A stretch of DNA of 64,000 bases from PALSA-1004 sp963804885 (lineage in GTDB: Bacteria; Pseudomonadota; Gammaproteobacteria; Burkholderiales; SG8-41). Location of the stretch: NCBI GenBank assembly GCA_963804885.1, contig CAWDSF010000021.1:310001-374000 (forward strand), in the 5' to 3' direction. The position numbers and the translations under genes are program-made. Positions within the stretch are counted from its first letter, which is position 1, and each line of letters begins with the position of its first letter. The notes beneath the pieces are model-generated. The model did no database searches and was not told the origin of the DNA. It was given only the letters and a program-made list of their open reading frames with translations. Below are positions 52,480-61,753 of this stretch, in pieces.

Positions 52480-53457
52480 ATGAAAACCTTGCAAACTGTG
52501 CAAATAGCGTTCGCCCTCGCGGCAGTCCTTTGCTGCGTGAGCGGCGCTGGCGCGCAAAGCTATCCGAGCAAGCCGATTCGGTTGATCGTTCCCTATCCAC
52601 CGGGCGGCGCGAACGACAACATCGCGCGCCCGCTCGTGCACAAACTCACCGACAGCCTGAACACGCAGGTCATACTCGAAAACCGCGGCGGGGGCGGCGC
52701 GCTGATCGGCGCCGATATCGTGGCGAAGGCGACGCCGGACGGCTATACCCTGCTCTTCTGCTCGACCGCCACGCAGGCCACGAGCCCGCAGCTCTTCAAG
52801 AACGTGCCATACGATCCGATCAAGGACTTCGAGCCCATCGTGCTGCTCGCCACGACGCCGATACTGGCGGTCGTGACCAACAAGCTCCCGGTCACCACCC
52901 TCAACGATCTCGTCGCCGCCGCCAAAGCGGCGCCGGGCAAGCTGTCGTATGCGTCCGGCGGACCCGGCTCGGTGTCGCATTTATCGGTCGAGATTTTCAA
53001 GATGATGGCGGGCATCGATCTGCTGCACGTTCCGTATAAGGGCGGTGGGGACGCCATGAACGATACGATCTCCGGGCGCATCGACCTGCAGATCAACAGC
53101 GCGCCCTCGGTCGCCCCGCACGTGAAAAGCGGGCGGCTGAAAGCGGTCGCGCTCGCCCGCTCCGCCCGCTGGCCCGATCTGCCGAACGTGCCCACGTTCG
53201 CGGAGTCCGGCTGGCCGCAATATCAGGCCAACGGCTGGTACGGGCTGTGCGCTCCCGCCAGGACGCCTCGCGCCGTCATTGACAAGCTCCAGCGTGAATC
53301 CGTCAAAGTGGTCACCTCGGCCGATTTCAAGGAAAGGTTGACCATGCTCGTCGCCGATCCCGCCGGCAGCACGCCGCAGGAATTCGCCGCCTACATCCGC
53401 AACGAATACGAAAAATACGGCAAGGTCATCAAGGCCACCGGCGCGCGCGCGGAGTGA
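52480..53457 (+). CDS. Bug/TctC-type tripartite tricarboxylate receptor
   Basis: A 325-residue periplasmic receptor, leader MKTLQTVQIAFALAAVLCCV ending GAGAQ. Motifs: YPSKPIRLIVPYPPGGANDNIAR, LENRGGGGALIGAD, PDGYTLLFCST, HVPYKGGGDAMNDTISGRI and VPTFAESGWPQYQ. GTCGGGACG precedes ATG. The stop is followed at once by another Bug gene (a GTG overlaps the TGA), so this is a tandem receptor pair on one transcript. The pair is unusual: Bug genes mostly occur singly beside enzyme genes. Confidence 0.92.
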   Translation: MKTLQTVQIAFALAAVLCCVSGAGAQSYPSKPIRLIVPYPPGGANDNIARPLVHKLTDSLNTQVILENRGGGGALIGADIVAKATPDGYTLLFCSTATQATSPQLFKNVPYDPIKDFEPIVLLATTPILAVVTNKLPVTTLNDLVAAAKAAPGKLSYASGGPGSVSHLSVEIFKMMAGIDLLHVPYKGGGDAMNDTISGRIDLQINSAPSVAPHVKSGRLKAVALARSARWPDLPNVPTFAESGWPQYQANGWYGLCAPARTPRAVIDKLQRESVKVVTSADFKERLTMLVADPAGSTPQEFAAYIRNEYEKYGKVIKATGARAE

Positions 53458-53498
53458 CCCGCGGAACGCAAAGTCGCGTGAACACGCGTGAACAACTC

Positions 53499-54464
53499 AT
53501 GAACAGCCTGCGAATGCTCGGCGCGGCCGGTTTGCTGATGACCGCGAGCTTGCTGCACGCGGCGGACTGGCCGAGCCGGCCCATCGTCGTGCTCGACGGT
53601 TTTGCGCCCGGCGGCGGCACCGACGTGCTGATGCGCGTGATGGCGGTCGAGATGACCAGGACCTTCGGCCAGCCGGTGGTGGTGGAGAACCGCTCGGGCG
53701 CCAGCGGGCACATCGCCGCCGAAGCAGTCGCGCGCGCCGCGCCCGACGGTCAGATGATCATGATCCACACCGCGAGCATGATCACGAGCCGGCCGCTGTA
53801 CGCGAAGCTCGGCTACGACGTCGTGCGCGATTTAGCACCCGTAACGCAGATCGTGCGCATACCGAACGTGCTCGTCGTGCCGCCGGCATTGCCGGTCAAG
53901 AACATTCGCGAGTTTCTGACGCTCGCGAAACGGCGGCCCGGTGAACTCGTGTTCGCCTCGACGGGACTCGGCTCGATATCGCACGTCGTCGGCGAGCTCT
54001 TCCAGCAGGTCGCCGGCATTCGCAGCATCCACGTGCCCTACCGCGGCGCGGCACCCGCCACCACGGCGCTGATCTCGGGGGAAGCCGCGTACGGTTTCAT
54101 CGTCCCCTTGGTTGTGCGCCCGCATGTCGAAGCCGGCAAGCTGCGCGCGCTGGCGGTCTCCACGATCAAACGCACCGCGGTGTTTCCCGAAGTGCCGACG
54201 CTCGACGAAGCCGGCATCAAGGGCATCGACATCCCGCACTGGTACGGCATCTGGGCGCCGCCGAAAACGCCGCCCGCGATCATCGACGCGCTGTATCGCG
54301 AATACGTGCGCGTGATGGCGCTGCCGAACATACGCGAGCGCTTCCAGCGCGAAGGGGCCGAAGCGGTCGGCAGCCCGCCGGCGGAATTCGCCGCATTCGT
54401 GCAGAGCGAAGTGACGCGCTGGACCGAGGTCGCGCGCAAGGCGGGGCTCAAGCCCGAGTCGTAA
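53499..54464 (+). CDS. Bug/TctC-type tripartite tricarboxylate receptor (second of tandem)
   Basis: A 321-residue periplasmic receptor, leader MNSLRMLGAAGLLMTASLLH. It carries WPSRPIVVLDGFAPGGGTDVLMR, VENRSGASGHIAAEA, PDGQMIMIHTA, HVPYRGAAPATTAL and VPTLDEAGIKGID. The frame opens at GTG 53454, overlapping the previous stop by four bases; ATG 53499 gives the cleaner leader and is preferred, though neither has a strong SD. It is convergent with the amidase gene, which may use the same substrate. Confidence 0.9.
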   Translation: MNSLRMLGAAGLLMTASLLHAADWPSRPIVVLDGFAPGGGTDVLMRVMAVEMTRTFGQPVVVENRSGASGHIAAEAVARAAPDGQMIMIHTASMITSRPLYAKLGYDVVRDLAPVTQIVRIPNVLVVPPALPVKNIREFLTLAKRRPGELVFASTGLGSISHVVGELFQQVAGIRSIHVPYRGAAPATTALISGEAAYGFIVPLVVRPHVEAGKLRALAVSTIKRTAVFPEVPTLDEAGIKGIDIPHWYGIWAPPKTPPAIIDALYREYVRVMALPNIRERFQREGAEAVGSPPAEFAAFVQSEVTRWTEVARKAGLKPES

Positions 54465-54528
54465 TCCGGGAGGACAAAATCTCCCGCATCGACCGGGTTG
54501 CCCCGCTGCAACGAACCATCCGACGTCG

Positions 54529-56266
54529 TCACGGTGCCGACGGCGGCGGCACGCGACGCCGGGTCGCGTGCTCGAATGCGTAGGCCAGCTCGATCAAGCG
54601 CGGCTCGCTGCAGGCCATGCCTGTGAAACTCACGCCGAATGGCGCGGGCTGCGGATTGAAACCCTCGGGAAAGGGCGGGCCCGCGGTATTCGGCACCGTG
54701 CCGAACGGCACGATGACCGTCGGATAGCCGGGTTTCGCGGCAATCGCGGCGCCGGTGGCGGCCGGAAACAAGATGGCGTCAAGGCGCTCGGCCTTCATGA
54801 TTGCATCGATACCATTGGTGCCGTAAATCGCGATGTCCTTCGCGCGGTCCGTTTCATAACGCGCGCGATCGGCTTCGAGATCCATTTCGTCCGAGATGTC
54901 GAGCAGCGACTGCCCGTACTTCAGCGAGCCCGCGTTCTTGTGCGCGAGATTCCAGTTGCGCAGATCGGTCAGCGTCTTCAACGGCGCCGCGCGGCCCAGG
55001 CTCGCGAGCCACAGATTGAAGTCGCGCTTGAAGCCGTACTTCGCCACGACCGAGCAGCCCGCGTCCTTGCCCTTGGCGTTCTGGTAGCCGCGGCAGGTGT
55101 CCCAGCGCAGAAAATTTTTGCTGGCGTCTTTTTCGATCACGCTCGGAATATCGGCGGGATCGACGATCACCGCGCCCAGCCGCTGCATGATGGCGATCGC
55201 GCCTGCCATCACTGCCCGCTGTTCGGGCGTGAGTCCGCCGCGCGGCGCGCTCTCGCCGGGCGCCACGATCGGGTCGTAGTAGAACGCGCGCGGAATGCCG
55301 ATGCGCGCGCCGTCGAGCGCGCCGGCCTTAAGGTAACGCGTGTAGTCGCGGTGCGGCGGCGGCGTGCACGTTTTTGTCGCGGGATCGTGCGGGTCCGGCG
55401 CAGCACCCTCGAGCACGCCCATCAGGATCGCGACGTCCGCGACGGTGCGGCCCATCGGCCCGGCGGTGTCCTGATCGGCGGTCAGCGGCAGGATGCCGTA
55501 GCGGCTGATGCGACCGACGGTCGGCTTGATGGTCGCCAGCATGTTCTGGTTTCCCGGACTCAAGAGCGAGCCGGAAGTCTCGGTGCCGACGTTGGCCGCC
55601 CACAGATTCGCCGCGGTGCCGATGCCCGAACTCGAGCCGCCGGGCGGCAGCACGGGGCGGCCGTCGAAGTTGGCTTCGCGCGGATCGCGCCGCGGATCGT
55701 ACGGGTTCATGCCGTAGCCCTTCAACGCGCTGTAGTTGGCGCGGCATCAGCGTCGGCGCGGTGGTCACCCAGTTGGCGAGCTCGGTCATCACAGTCTTGG
55801 CGATGATGATCGCGCCCGCTTCGCGCAGGTTTTTTACCAGGGTCGCCTCGTACGGCGGCACGAGGCCGTCGAACGCGAGCGCACCGCCGGTGGTCGGCAT
55901 GTCGGTCGTGTGGATGTTGTCTTTGAGCGCGATCGGGATGCCGTGCAGCGGGCCGCGCAACTTGCCGCGCGCGCGCTCGCGATCGAGCGCCTCGGCTTCC
56001 TGCAATGCACGCGGATTGACGAACATTGCCGCGTTGAGCTTGTCCTCGTACGTCGCGATGCGCGTCAGGTACTGCAATACCAGCTCGCGCGAGGTGACGC
56101 GCCCGTCTTTCATCGCCTTTTGCATGTCGGCAATGCCAGCCTCGACCACGCTGAACCGCGGCTGCGCATCGCGCGCTGATTGCGCGGCAGCAACCTCCCT
56201 CGCCCCCACTGTCAGCGTCGCGAGCAGCGCACCAATCAAAACAACCATCGATTGTGGTTTCACCAT
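54529..56266 (-). pseudogene. Amidase-signature family hydrolase, frameshifted
   Basis: A secreted amidase of about 578 residues when joined. The leader MVKPQSMVVLIGALLATLTV precedes an amidase-signature core: catalytic Lys in IPIALKDNIHT, the Ser-Ser-Ser in GGSSSGIGTA and the nucleophile Ser in GTETSGSLLSPG. After TTAPTLMP an extra base (55741) moves the frame; the second frame resumes ANYSALKGYGMNPYDPRRDP. Both halves are otherwise free of stops. GGGAGG lies eight bases before ATG 56266. Family members hydrolyse C-N bonds of amides in many pathways; a periplasmic location is unusual but seen in soil bacteria. Confidence 0.87.
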
Positions 56267-56361
56267 CGGGGCATCCTCCCGCTGTCGTGGATCGATATTA
56301 ATGCCTGTATTTCTGCGCGCGCCGCGATGGTATTACGCGCAATGACGGGCCAGTGTCGGCG

Positions 56362-56817
56362 TCAAAGCAGCGGGTTATTCACGACGTAGCGCAGAAATCC
56401 GCTGTGCGGCGTGTATTTGTCGTAGAGCCCGCGCGCGCGGTAGTTATTTTCCTTGGTGTTCCAGTAGAGCCGCGACCAGCCCTGCGCTTTCATCTCGGCC
56501 ACCAGCCAGTCGATCAACTGCTTGCCGACGCCGCCCGCGCGCAGTTTCGGCTCGACGAACAAATCCTGCAGGTAGCAGATCGGCGTCAGCGTCGACGTGT
56601 TCTCGTGAATGATGTAATTGGCGATGCCGATCACGCCGTCGCCCGCGCGCTCGGCAACTATGCCGTGCACGCTGGAGCCCGCATCCATGATGCGCTGCCA
56701 CGTGTGGTCGTTGACCTTCGGCGCCGGGTCGCGCTCGTAAAACCGGCAATAGCCGTCCCACAGCTCGCGCCAGCGCGCTTCGTCGCGTGCTTCTATTTTG
56801 CGGATCGTTGCAGTCAT
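56362..56817 (-). CDS. GNAT-family N-acetyltransferase
   Basis: A 151-residue single-domain acetyltransferase. TATIRKIEARDEARWRELWDG is the common N-terminal strand-helix, and LQDLFVEPKLRAGGVGKQLI provides the acetyl-CoA pyrophosphate loop (R/QxxGxG/A variant RAGGVG). LYWNTKENNYRARGLYDKY completes the fold. The start ATG 56817 overlaps the stop of the upstream Bug gene by four bases (ATGA), indicating coupled translation; the longer frame upstream is rejected. Substrate is probably a small amine. Confidence 0.9.
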   Translation of the reverse strand: MTATIRKIEARDEARWRELWDGYCRFYERDPAPKVNDHTWQRIMDAGSSVHGIVAERAGDGVIGIANYIIHENTSTLTPICYLQDLFVEPKLRAGGVGKQLIDWLVAEMKAQGWSRLYWNTKENNYRARGLYDKYTPHSGFLRYVVNNPLL

Positions 56818-57794
56818 GACGCGGCTTTCAGGTTGGCTTTTTTCACGACGACCTTCCATTTCTCGATTTCGCGAATCATCAGTTTTTCCAGCGCCTGCGG
56901 CGAACCGCCGCGGATTTCGAGCGCTTCGACTTCGAATTTCCGGCGGATTTCCGGCACCGTGAGCGCCTTGGCCAATTCGGCATTGAGCCGCGCGACCACC
57001 GCAGCCGGCAGTTTTTTCGGGCCCCAGACCGCATACCAGGTTACCGCCTCATAGCCGGGCACGCCGGCTTCCGCCACCGTGGGCAACTCGGGAGCGAACG
57101 CCGAGCGCTTGGCCGACGTCACGGCGAGCGCGCGCAGCCGTTTCGACCTGACGTGGGGCAGCGTCGACGGCGCAGTGCCGAGCATCACCGGAATCTGCCC
57201 GCCGATGACGTCGTTGAGCGCGGGCGCCGTGCCTTTATAAGGAATCTGCACCATCTGCGTGCCGGCCATCATGTCGAAGAGCTCCACCGCGAGATGGGTG
57301 ATGCCGCCGGTGCCCGTCGTGCCGTAACTTAACGAGCCGGGTTTGGCTTTGGCGAGGCGTATCAGGTCCTGCAACGTGGCGGCTGGCACCGCGGGATTCA
57401 CGGTCATGATGAATGGACTGTCGCCGACCAGGATCACCGGTGTGATGTCCTTGACCGGATCGTAGTTAAGCTCGCTCAGCGCCGCGCTGGTCGCGTAGCT
57501 GCCGGAACCCAGCGTCAGCGTGTAGCCGTCGGCGGGCGCCTTGACCCCGAGCTCGGTGCCGACGACGCCACCGGCGCCGCCGCGATTGTCGACGACGATG
57601 GAAGTGCCAAGACTGCCTGACGCTTCCTGCATGAGGACGCGCGCGATCATGTCCGTGCCGCCGCCGGGCGCAAACGGCACGATCACGCGGATCGGCTTTG
57701 CGGGATAAACATCGGCGGCATGCGCCCCACCCATGCAATCTATTGCGAGGAATGCCATCGCCGCGCCTGGCGCAAACGAACCAACGGAGAACAT
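56814..57794 (-). CDS. Bug/TctC-type tripartite tricarboxylate receptor
   Basis: A 326-residue periplasmic receptor with a leader ending MGGAHAADV. Motifs: YPAKPIRVIVPFAPGGGTDMIAR, VDNRGGAGGVVGTEL, PADGYTLTLGSG, QIPYKGTAPALNDVIGGQI and LPTVAEAGVPGYE. The first ATG (57794) is used; one 12 codons later is possible. It is translationally coupled to a GNAT gene and lies 72 bp after an MFS carrier on the same strand. Confidence 0.92.
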   Translation of the reverse strand: MFSVGSFAPGAAMAFLAIDCMGGAHAADVYPAKPIRVIVPFAPGGGTDMIARVLMQEASGSLGTSIVVDNRGGAGGVVGTELGVKAPADGYTLTLGSGSYATSAALSELNYDPVKDITPVILVGDSPFIMTVNPAVPAATLQDLIRLAKAKPGSLSYGTTGTGGITHLAVELFDMMAGTQMVQIPYKGTAPALNDVIGGQIPVMLGTAPSTLPHVRSKRLRALAVTSAKRSAFAPELPTVAEAGVPGYEAVTWYAVWGPKKLPAAVVARLNAELAKALTVPEIRRKFEVEALEIRGGSPQALEKLMIREIEKWKVVVKKANLKAAS

Positions 57795-57866
57795 TTCGGG
57801 CCTTGTGCGCGGTAAGGGGGGCGGATCGCAATCGCGAGGACTGCGGCGTCCGCAAATAATAGCGGA

Positions 57867-59138
57867 CTATCCGGAATTGCGGAATGCCGCCGCCCCCTTG
57901 GCCGGCTCGAGCGCGCGCGTGCGGGCCCGCGCGAGCATGATCGACAGCACGACTCCGGCGAAGCACAGGACGCTGACGCCGCGGTAACCCGAGGCAAAAC
58001 TGCCGGTATGGTCCTTGATCGCGCCGAACGCATAGGCGGTCACGAAACCGCCGATATTCGCAAAGAGATTGCCGACACCGGTGGCGGTGCCCGCGAGACG
58101 CGGTCCCAGTGCTTCGACCGGCACGAGAAAAATCGGGCCGAAATAAAACTGCAGAAATATCGCGCCCATCGCGATCGCGGCGAAAAGCGGCAGCTCCGAT
58201 TGCACCGTCCCGAGCAGCCACGTGGCGCAGGCCAGCACTGCAAACGTGCCGCCGATGACGAGCGGCGGATTGCGCAGGCGGTCCGAGACATAGCCGCCGA
58301 CCATATTCGATGCCGCGGTCAGCGCGGCGCCGGCGGCGACGATGAACCCCGCTGATTGCATCGAGAACCCGTGATCGGCCACCAGCAGCGACGGCAGCCA
58401 GACAATGAAGGCGATCACCGCGGTGAAGCGCACGAACTGGAGCGCGCAGCAGAGCCACATGACGGTCGAGCGCGTGACCCGCGCCACGTCGGACCAGGTG
58501 AGCTGCGCGGCCGCATGCCGGCGCGGCGCGTCCGCGGCGAACGAACGGAACGCAAAGGCGCCAATGATGCCGGGCGCCGCGAGCGCCATCAGCGCGATGC
58601 GCCAGCCATAAAAGCTCGCGAGCAGCGGACCGGCAAGCGCGAGTGCGATTTGGCCGCCGAAGCCGCCGACCATGTAGAGGCTCATCGCGGTCGCGCGGCG
58701 CTGCGGCGGAAACCATGACGCGAGCAGCGACAACCCCGGGGCAAACATCATCGCGCGGAATGCGCCCGCGATGAACTGGCAGGCGACCGCCAGCCACAGG
58801 CCATGAATGAAGGCGAAACTGAAGGACAGCAGGGACCAGCCGATGAGCCCGATGAAGAAAGGCCGGCGCGGGCCGAAGCGGTCGGCCAGCAAACCCGCCG
58901 GGATTTGCCCGAGCGCGTAACTCAGGGTCGCCGCCGCAGTCAGGATGCCCGCATCGGTAAAGCTGATGGCGAGGTCGAACCGGATCAGCGGCAGCAGCAT
59001 CGGAATCGCGGTAAAGGTCAGCCCATGCGCGGCCATGCACAGCACGAGCAGCCATACCGTATGGGCGCGCTTGCGCGTATCCAGCGCCGCGCTGCGCGGA
59101 AACGCAGCGGCGCTCTCGACGTGCGTATGGGTGAGCAC
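57867..59138 (-). CDS. MFS transporter
   Basis: A 423-residue, 12-helix major facilitator. The motif-A loop is LLADRFGPRRPFF, the motif-C-like region MVGGFGGQIALALAGPLLAS is present, and the second half has GGYVSDRLRNPPL. The general look is that of the anion/organic-acid uptake branch (ACS/NNP-like). The start is GTG 59138 with weak SD; the short hydrophilic N-terminus MLTHTHVESAAAFPRSAALD is plausible. It probably moves a small organic compound. It is upstream of a Bug gene, but Bug proteins are not known partners of MFS carriers. Confidence 0.88.
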   Translation of the reverse strand: MLTHTHVESAAAFPRSAALDTRKRAHTVWLLVLCMAAHGLTFTAIPMLLPLIRFDLAISFTDAGILTAAATLSYALGQIPAGLLADRFGPRRPFFIGLIGWSLLSFSFAFIHGLWLAVACQFIAGAFRAMMFAPGLSLLASWFPPQRRATAMSLYMVGGFGGQIALALAGPLLASFYGWRIALMALAAPGIIGAFAFRSFAADAPRRHAAAQLTWSDVARVTRSTVMWLCCALQFVRFTAVIAFIVWLPSLLVADHGFSMQSAGFIVAAGAALTAASNMVGGYVSDRLRNPPLVIGGTFAVLACATWLLGTVQSELPLFAAIAMGAIFLQFYFGPIFLVPVEALGPRLAGTATGVGNLFANIGGFVTAYAFGAIKDHTGSFASGYRGVSVLCFAGVVLSIMLARARTRALEPAKGAAAFRNSG

Positions 59139-59283
59139 GGTTTAGAACGGACGCGGGGCGCGCCCGCACTCCCTCGCGGCTGTCGTCTTCATCGGGACAA
59201 CGCTAGCATTCGCGTTCGCCCGCAAGGTTGCGTTAGGTCAAAGCGGGCACCCGACCCTTCGCTTACGGCGCGGCGTACCGCAA

Positions 59284-60264
59284 TCAGTCGACCGTCATGC
59301 CCGTCGCAGCCACGATTTTCGCCCACTTCTCGACTTCGACTTTCACAAACGGCGTGAATTGATCGGTATTGAGCGGCGACGGCTCGGCGCCCTGCGCATT
59401 GAGCCGATCGCGCACTTCAGGCGTCTGCACGATGCGCAACGACTCGGTCGCGAGCCGATCCACTATAGGCCGCGGCGTGCCGCTCGGCGCAAAAAGCCCG
59501 AGCCAGTTGATCATCTCATAGCCGGGCAACCCCGCTTCGGCGATCGTCGGCAAATCGGGCAGCAGCGTCGAGCGCTGGCTGCCGGTGATGCCGAGCCCGC
59601 GCAAGCGGCCGCTCTTCGTCTGCGGAGAAACCGACGCGGCGGTGGCGAACGTGACCGGCACCTGGCCCGCAACCACGTCGACGATCGCCGGGCCGCCGCC
59701 TTTGTATGGAATGTGCACGAGCTTGACGTGGCCCAGGTATTCGAACAGCACCGCGGCGATGTGCGTCGAGGTGCCGGCGCCGGCGGACGCATACATGATC
59801 TGCCCGGGCCGCGCCTTGGCGAGTGCGAGCAGCTCCTTGACCGATTTCGCCGGGAAGGACGGATGCACGGCGAGGATGTTCGGCGCATCGGATAGCCGCG
59901 CGATCGGCTGAAAATCCTTGATCACGTTGTAGGGCAGCTTGCGATATAGCGTCTGGTTGATCGCGTGCGTGCCGATGCTGCCTATCGTCAGCGTATAGCC
60001 GTCGGGTGCCGAGCGCGCAGCCATTTCGGTGCCGACGACGCCGCCCGCTCCGCTGCGATTATCCACCACCACTTGCTGTCCCAGCGCAGCCGATAGAGGT
60101 CCCGCCACGAGCCGCGACGTGAGATCGATATAGCCGCCGGGAGAAAATCCGATGACGATGCGGATCGGCTTTGCCGGATAAGCATCGGCCGCAATCGCGC
60201 CTCCACCTGGAGCGATGCCGGCGAGCACGACCGCAATAAAGCAATGCTTGAATGTTTGCCTCAT
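59284..60264 (-). CDS. Bug/TctC-type tripartite tricarboxylate receptor
   Basis: A 326-residue periplasmic receptor, leader MRQTFKHCFIAVVLAGIAPG ending AIAAD. Motifs: YPAKPIRIVIGFSPGGYIDLTSR (GGYID instead of GGGTD), VDNRSGAGGVVGTEM, PDGYTLTIGSI, HIPYKGGGPAIVDVVAGQV and LPTIAEAGLPGYE. It starts three bases after the stop of the MmgE/PrpD gene, so the two are one transcript and probably share a substrate. The gap to the MFS gene downstream contains nothing recognisable. Confidence 0.92.
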   Translation of the reverse strand: MRQTFKHCFIAVVLAGIAPGGGAIAADAYPAKPIRIVIGFSPGGYIDLTSRLVAGPLSAALGQQVVVDNRSGAGGVVGTEMAARSAPDGYTLTIGSIGTHAINQTLYRKLPYNVIKDFQPIARLSDAPNILAVHPSFPAKSVKELLALAKARPGQIMYASAGAGTSTHIAAVLFEYLGHVKLVHIPYKGGGPAIVDVVAGQVPVTFATAASVSPQTKSGRLRGLGITGSQRSTLLPDLPTIAEAGLPGYEMINWLGLFAPSGTPRPIVDRLATESLRIVQTPEVRDRLNAQGAEPSPLNTDQFTPFVKVEVEKWAKIVAATGMTVD

Positions 60265-60267
60265 TGC

Positions 60268-61692
60268 TTAACTCGCTGCCGGCGCAACCAGCAGTTGCGA
60301 GAGCGCGTTCGAATTGTCGAGCTGCTCGAGTTTCATCACGGTTTCAGCAATACGCTGCGCGACGCCGGGCTTGATGGTTTTCCCGGCGAGGTCCATGAAC
60401 TTCGCGTCGATCTCGGCGGCCGACATCGGATCTTCGTGGCTGCCTTTGCGGAATAGCACCTGCGCTTCGTGCCGCGCGCCGTTGCGGCAGGTAACGACAG
60501 CGCGGCATGCGACACGATGCTTGCCGCCGCCTGCATCGAAGGCGGGTTCGAATTCCACGTTAACGCGCCGCACGAAATCGAGAATCACCGAGTCGCGCAT
60601 TTTGGCTTCGGTAAATTGCGCAACGGTCGCGCTGCGCTCCAACGCCATTACCGCCATGCCGTAGCGCAAATTCATTTGCGCCGCGAGCACGCCCTGAATT
60701 TTTGCGGGGTCGTAGTCCCAGCCGCAGTGATGCAAGGTATTCGTGCTCACGTGTGCCGTCACGCTTTCGATGTCGCCGGCCTTGAGCTCGTGCTTGCGCA
60801 TGATTTCGTCGAGCGCGGCCATCGCCACTATGCTGCCGTTAGACGCCGGCGCCGGCTTGAACCCGACCTTGAGGATTTCCCACCGCTTGCCGAGATCCGC
60901 CGTCAATATTTGGAGCGGGCAATCGCCGATCAGCGAACTCAAAAATCCGCCGTAGCCCGTCTCCAGCACATCGGGTATGCCCGTATAGCCGAGACGCGCG
61001 AGGTTCGCGGCATAGACGCCGCTTTGCGCAGCGCGGCCCGAGTGGAAGCCTTTGGTCATCGCGCCCTCCTGCACGGCCATCAGCCCCGCCGCCTGCGAGC
61101 CCGCGATGCCCAGCGCGTGCTGCATTTGCGCGGCGTCAAGACGCAGCACGTGAGCCGCTGCTGCCGCTGCAACGAATACCCCGGTCGTGCCCTGATTGTG
61201 GAATCCGCGCGCGAACATGCCGCCTTTCGCGCAGAGTCCTACCCGCAATCCGACTTCATATCCGGCAACGAGCGCCGCGATCAGTTCGCGCCCGGTCACG
61301 CCGCCGTTCGCCTCGGCGACTGCGAGCGCCGCCGGGACCGCGAGCGAACCCGGATGCAGCGTCGCCTCGATGTGGATTTCGTCGAGCTGGAACGCATGTG
61401 CGGAAGCGGCGTTGATCAGCGCCGCATTTGACGCCGACGTCCGGAGTGGAAATCCGAACACCGCCGCCTGGCCGCCGCAATTCTCCGCGGCGACCATCGC
61501 CGCGAGTTTTTGCATCGGCCCTAATGTAGCGCCGAAGATGCAGCAACCCAATGTATCGAGCACGCAGGTTTTTGCTTTATCGACGACGGCCGCCGGCAGA
61601 TCGTCGAAGCGCAGCGCGGAAGCGAATTCCGCCAGCCGGCGCGTCGGGCCAGCGTCCGTCCCGCTGGAATTTTTATGCTCAGTCTGACTCAA
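60268..61692 (-). CDS. MmgE/PrpD family protein
   Basis: A 474-residue MmgE/PrpD protein. KAKTCVLDTLGCCIFGATLG, ASAHAFQLDEIHIEATLHPG (the conserved His-x-x-Asp-x-x-His segment of PrpD is best kept here of the three copies), KGGMFARGFHNQGTTGVFVA and KVGFKPAPASNGSIVAM are visible. The C-terminus has FRKGSHEDPMSAAEIDAKF, where PrpD-like proteins end with a helical cap. It may be a true dehydratase. The following Bug gene is three bases away. It lies downstream of soxZ with 61 bp between. Confidence 0.9.
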   Translation of the reverse strand: MSQTEHKNSSGTDAGPTRRLAEFASALRFDDLPAAVVDKAKTCVLDTLGCCIFGATLGPMQKLAAMVAAENCGGQAAVFGFPLRTSASNAALINAASAHAFQLDEIHIEATLHPGSLAVPAALAVAEANGGVTGRELIAALVAGYEVGLRVGLCAKGGMFARGFHNQGTTGVFVAAAAAAHVLRLDAAQMQHALGIAGSQAAGLMAVQEGAMTKGFHSGRAAQSGVYAANLARLGYTGIPDVLETGYGGFLSSLIGDCPLQILTADLGKRWEILKVGFKPAPASNGSIVAMAALDEIMRKHELKAGDIESVTAHVSTNTLHHCGWDYDPAKIQGVLAAQMNLRYGMAVMALERSATVAQFTEAKMRDSVILDFVRRVNVEFEPAFDAGGGKHRVACRAVVTCRNGARHEAQVLFRKGSHEDPMSAAEIDAKFMDLAGKTIKPGVAQRIAETVMKLEQLDNSNALSQLLVAPAAS

Positions 61693-61753
61693 CGACCAAC
61701 CCTCCTCGGCATCAGGTAATTTTTTACGCGGCGCGCGCGGCGCGCGTCACCCG

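Noticed and set aside
51046..52980. 644-codon frame for the MFS carrier
   Set aside because: Sequence before 52308 has no carrier features and is antisense to the next Bug gene.
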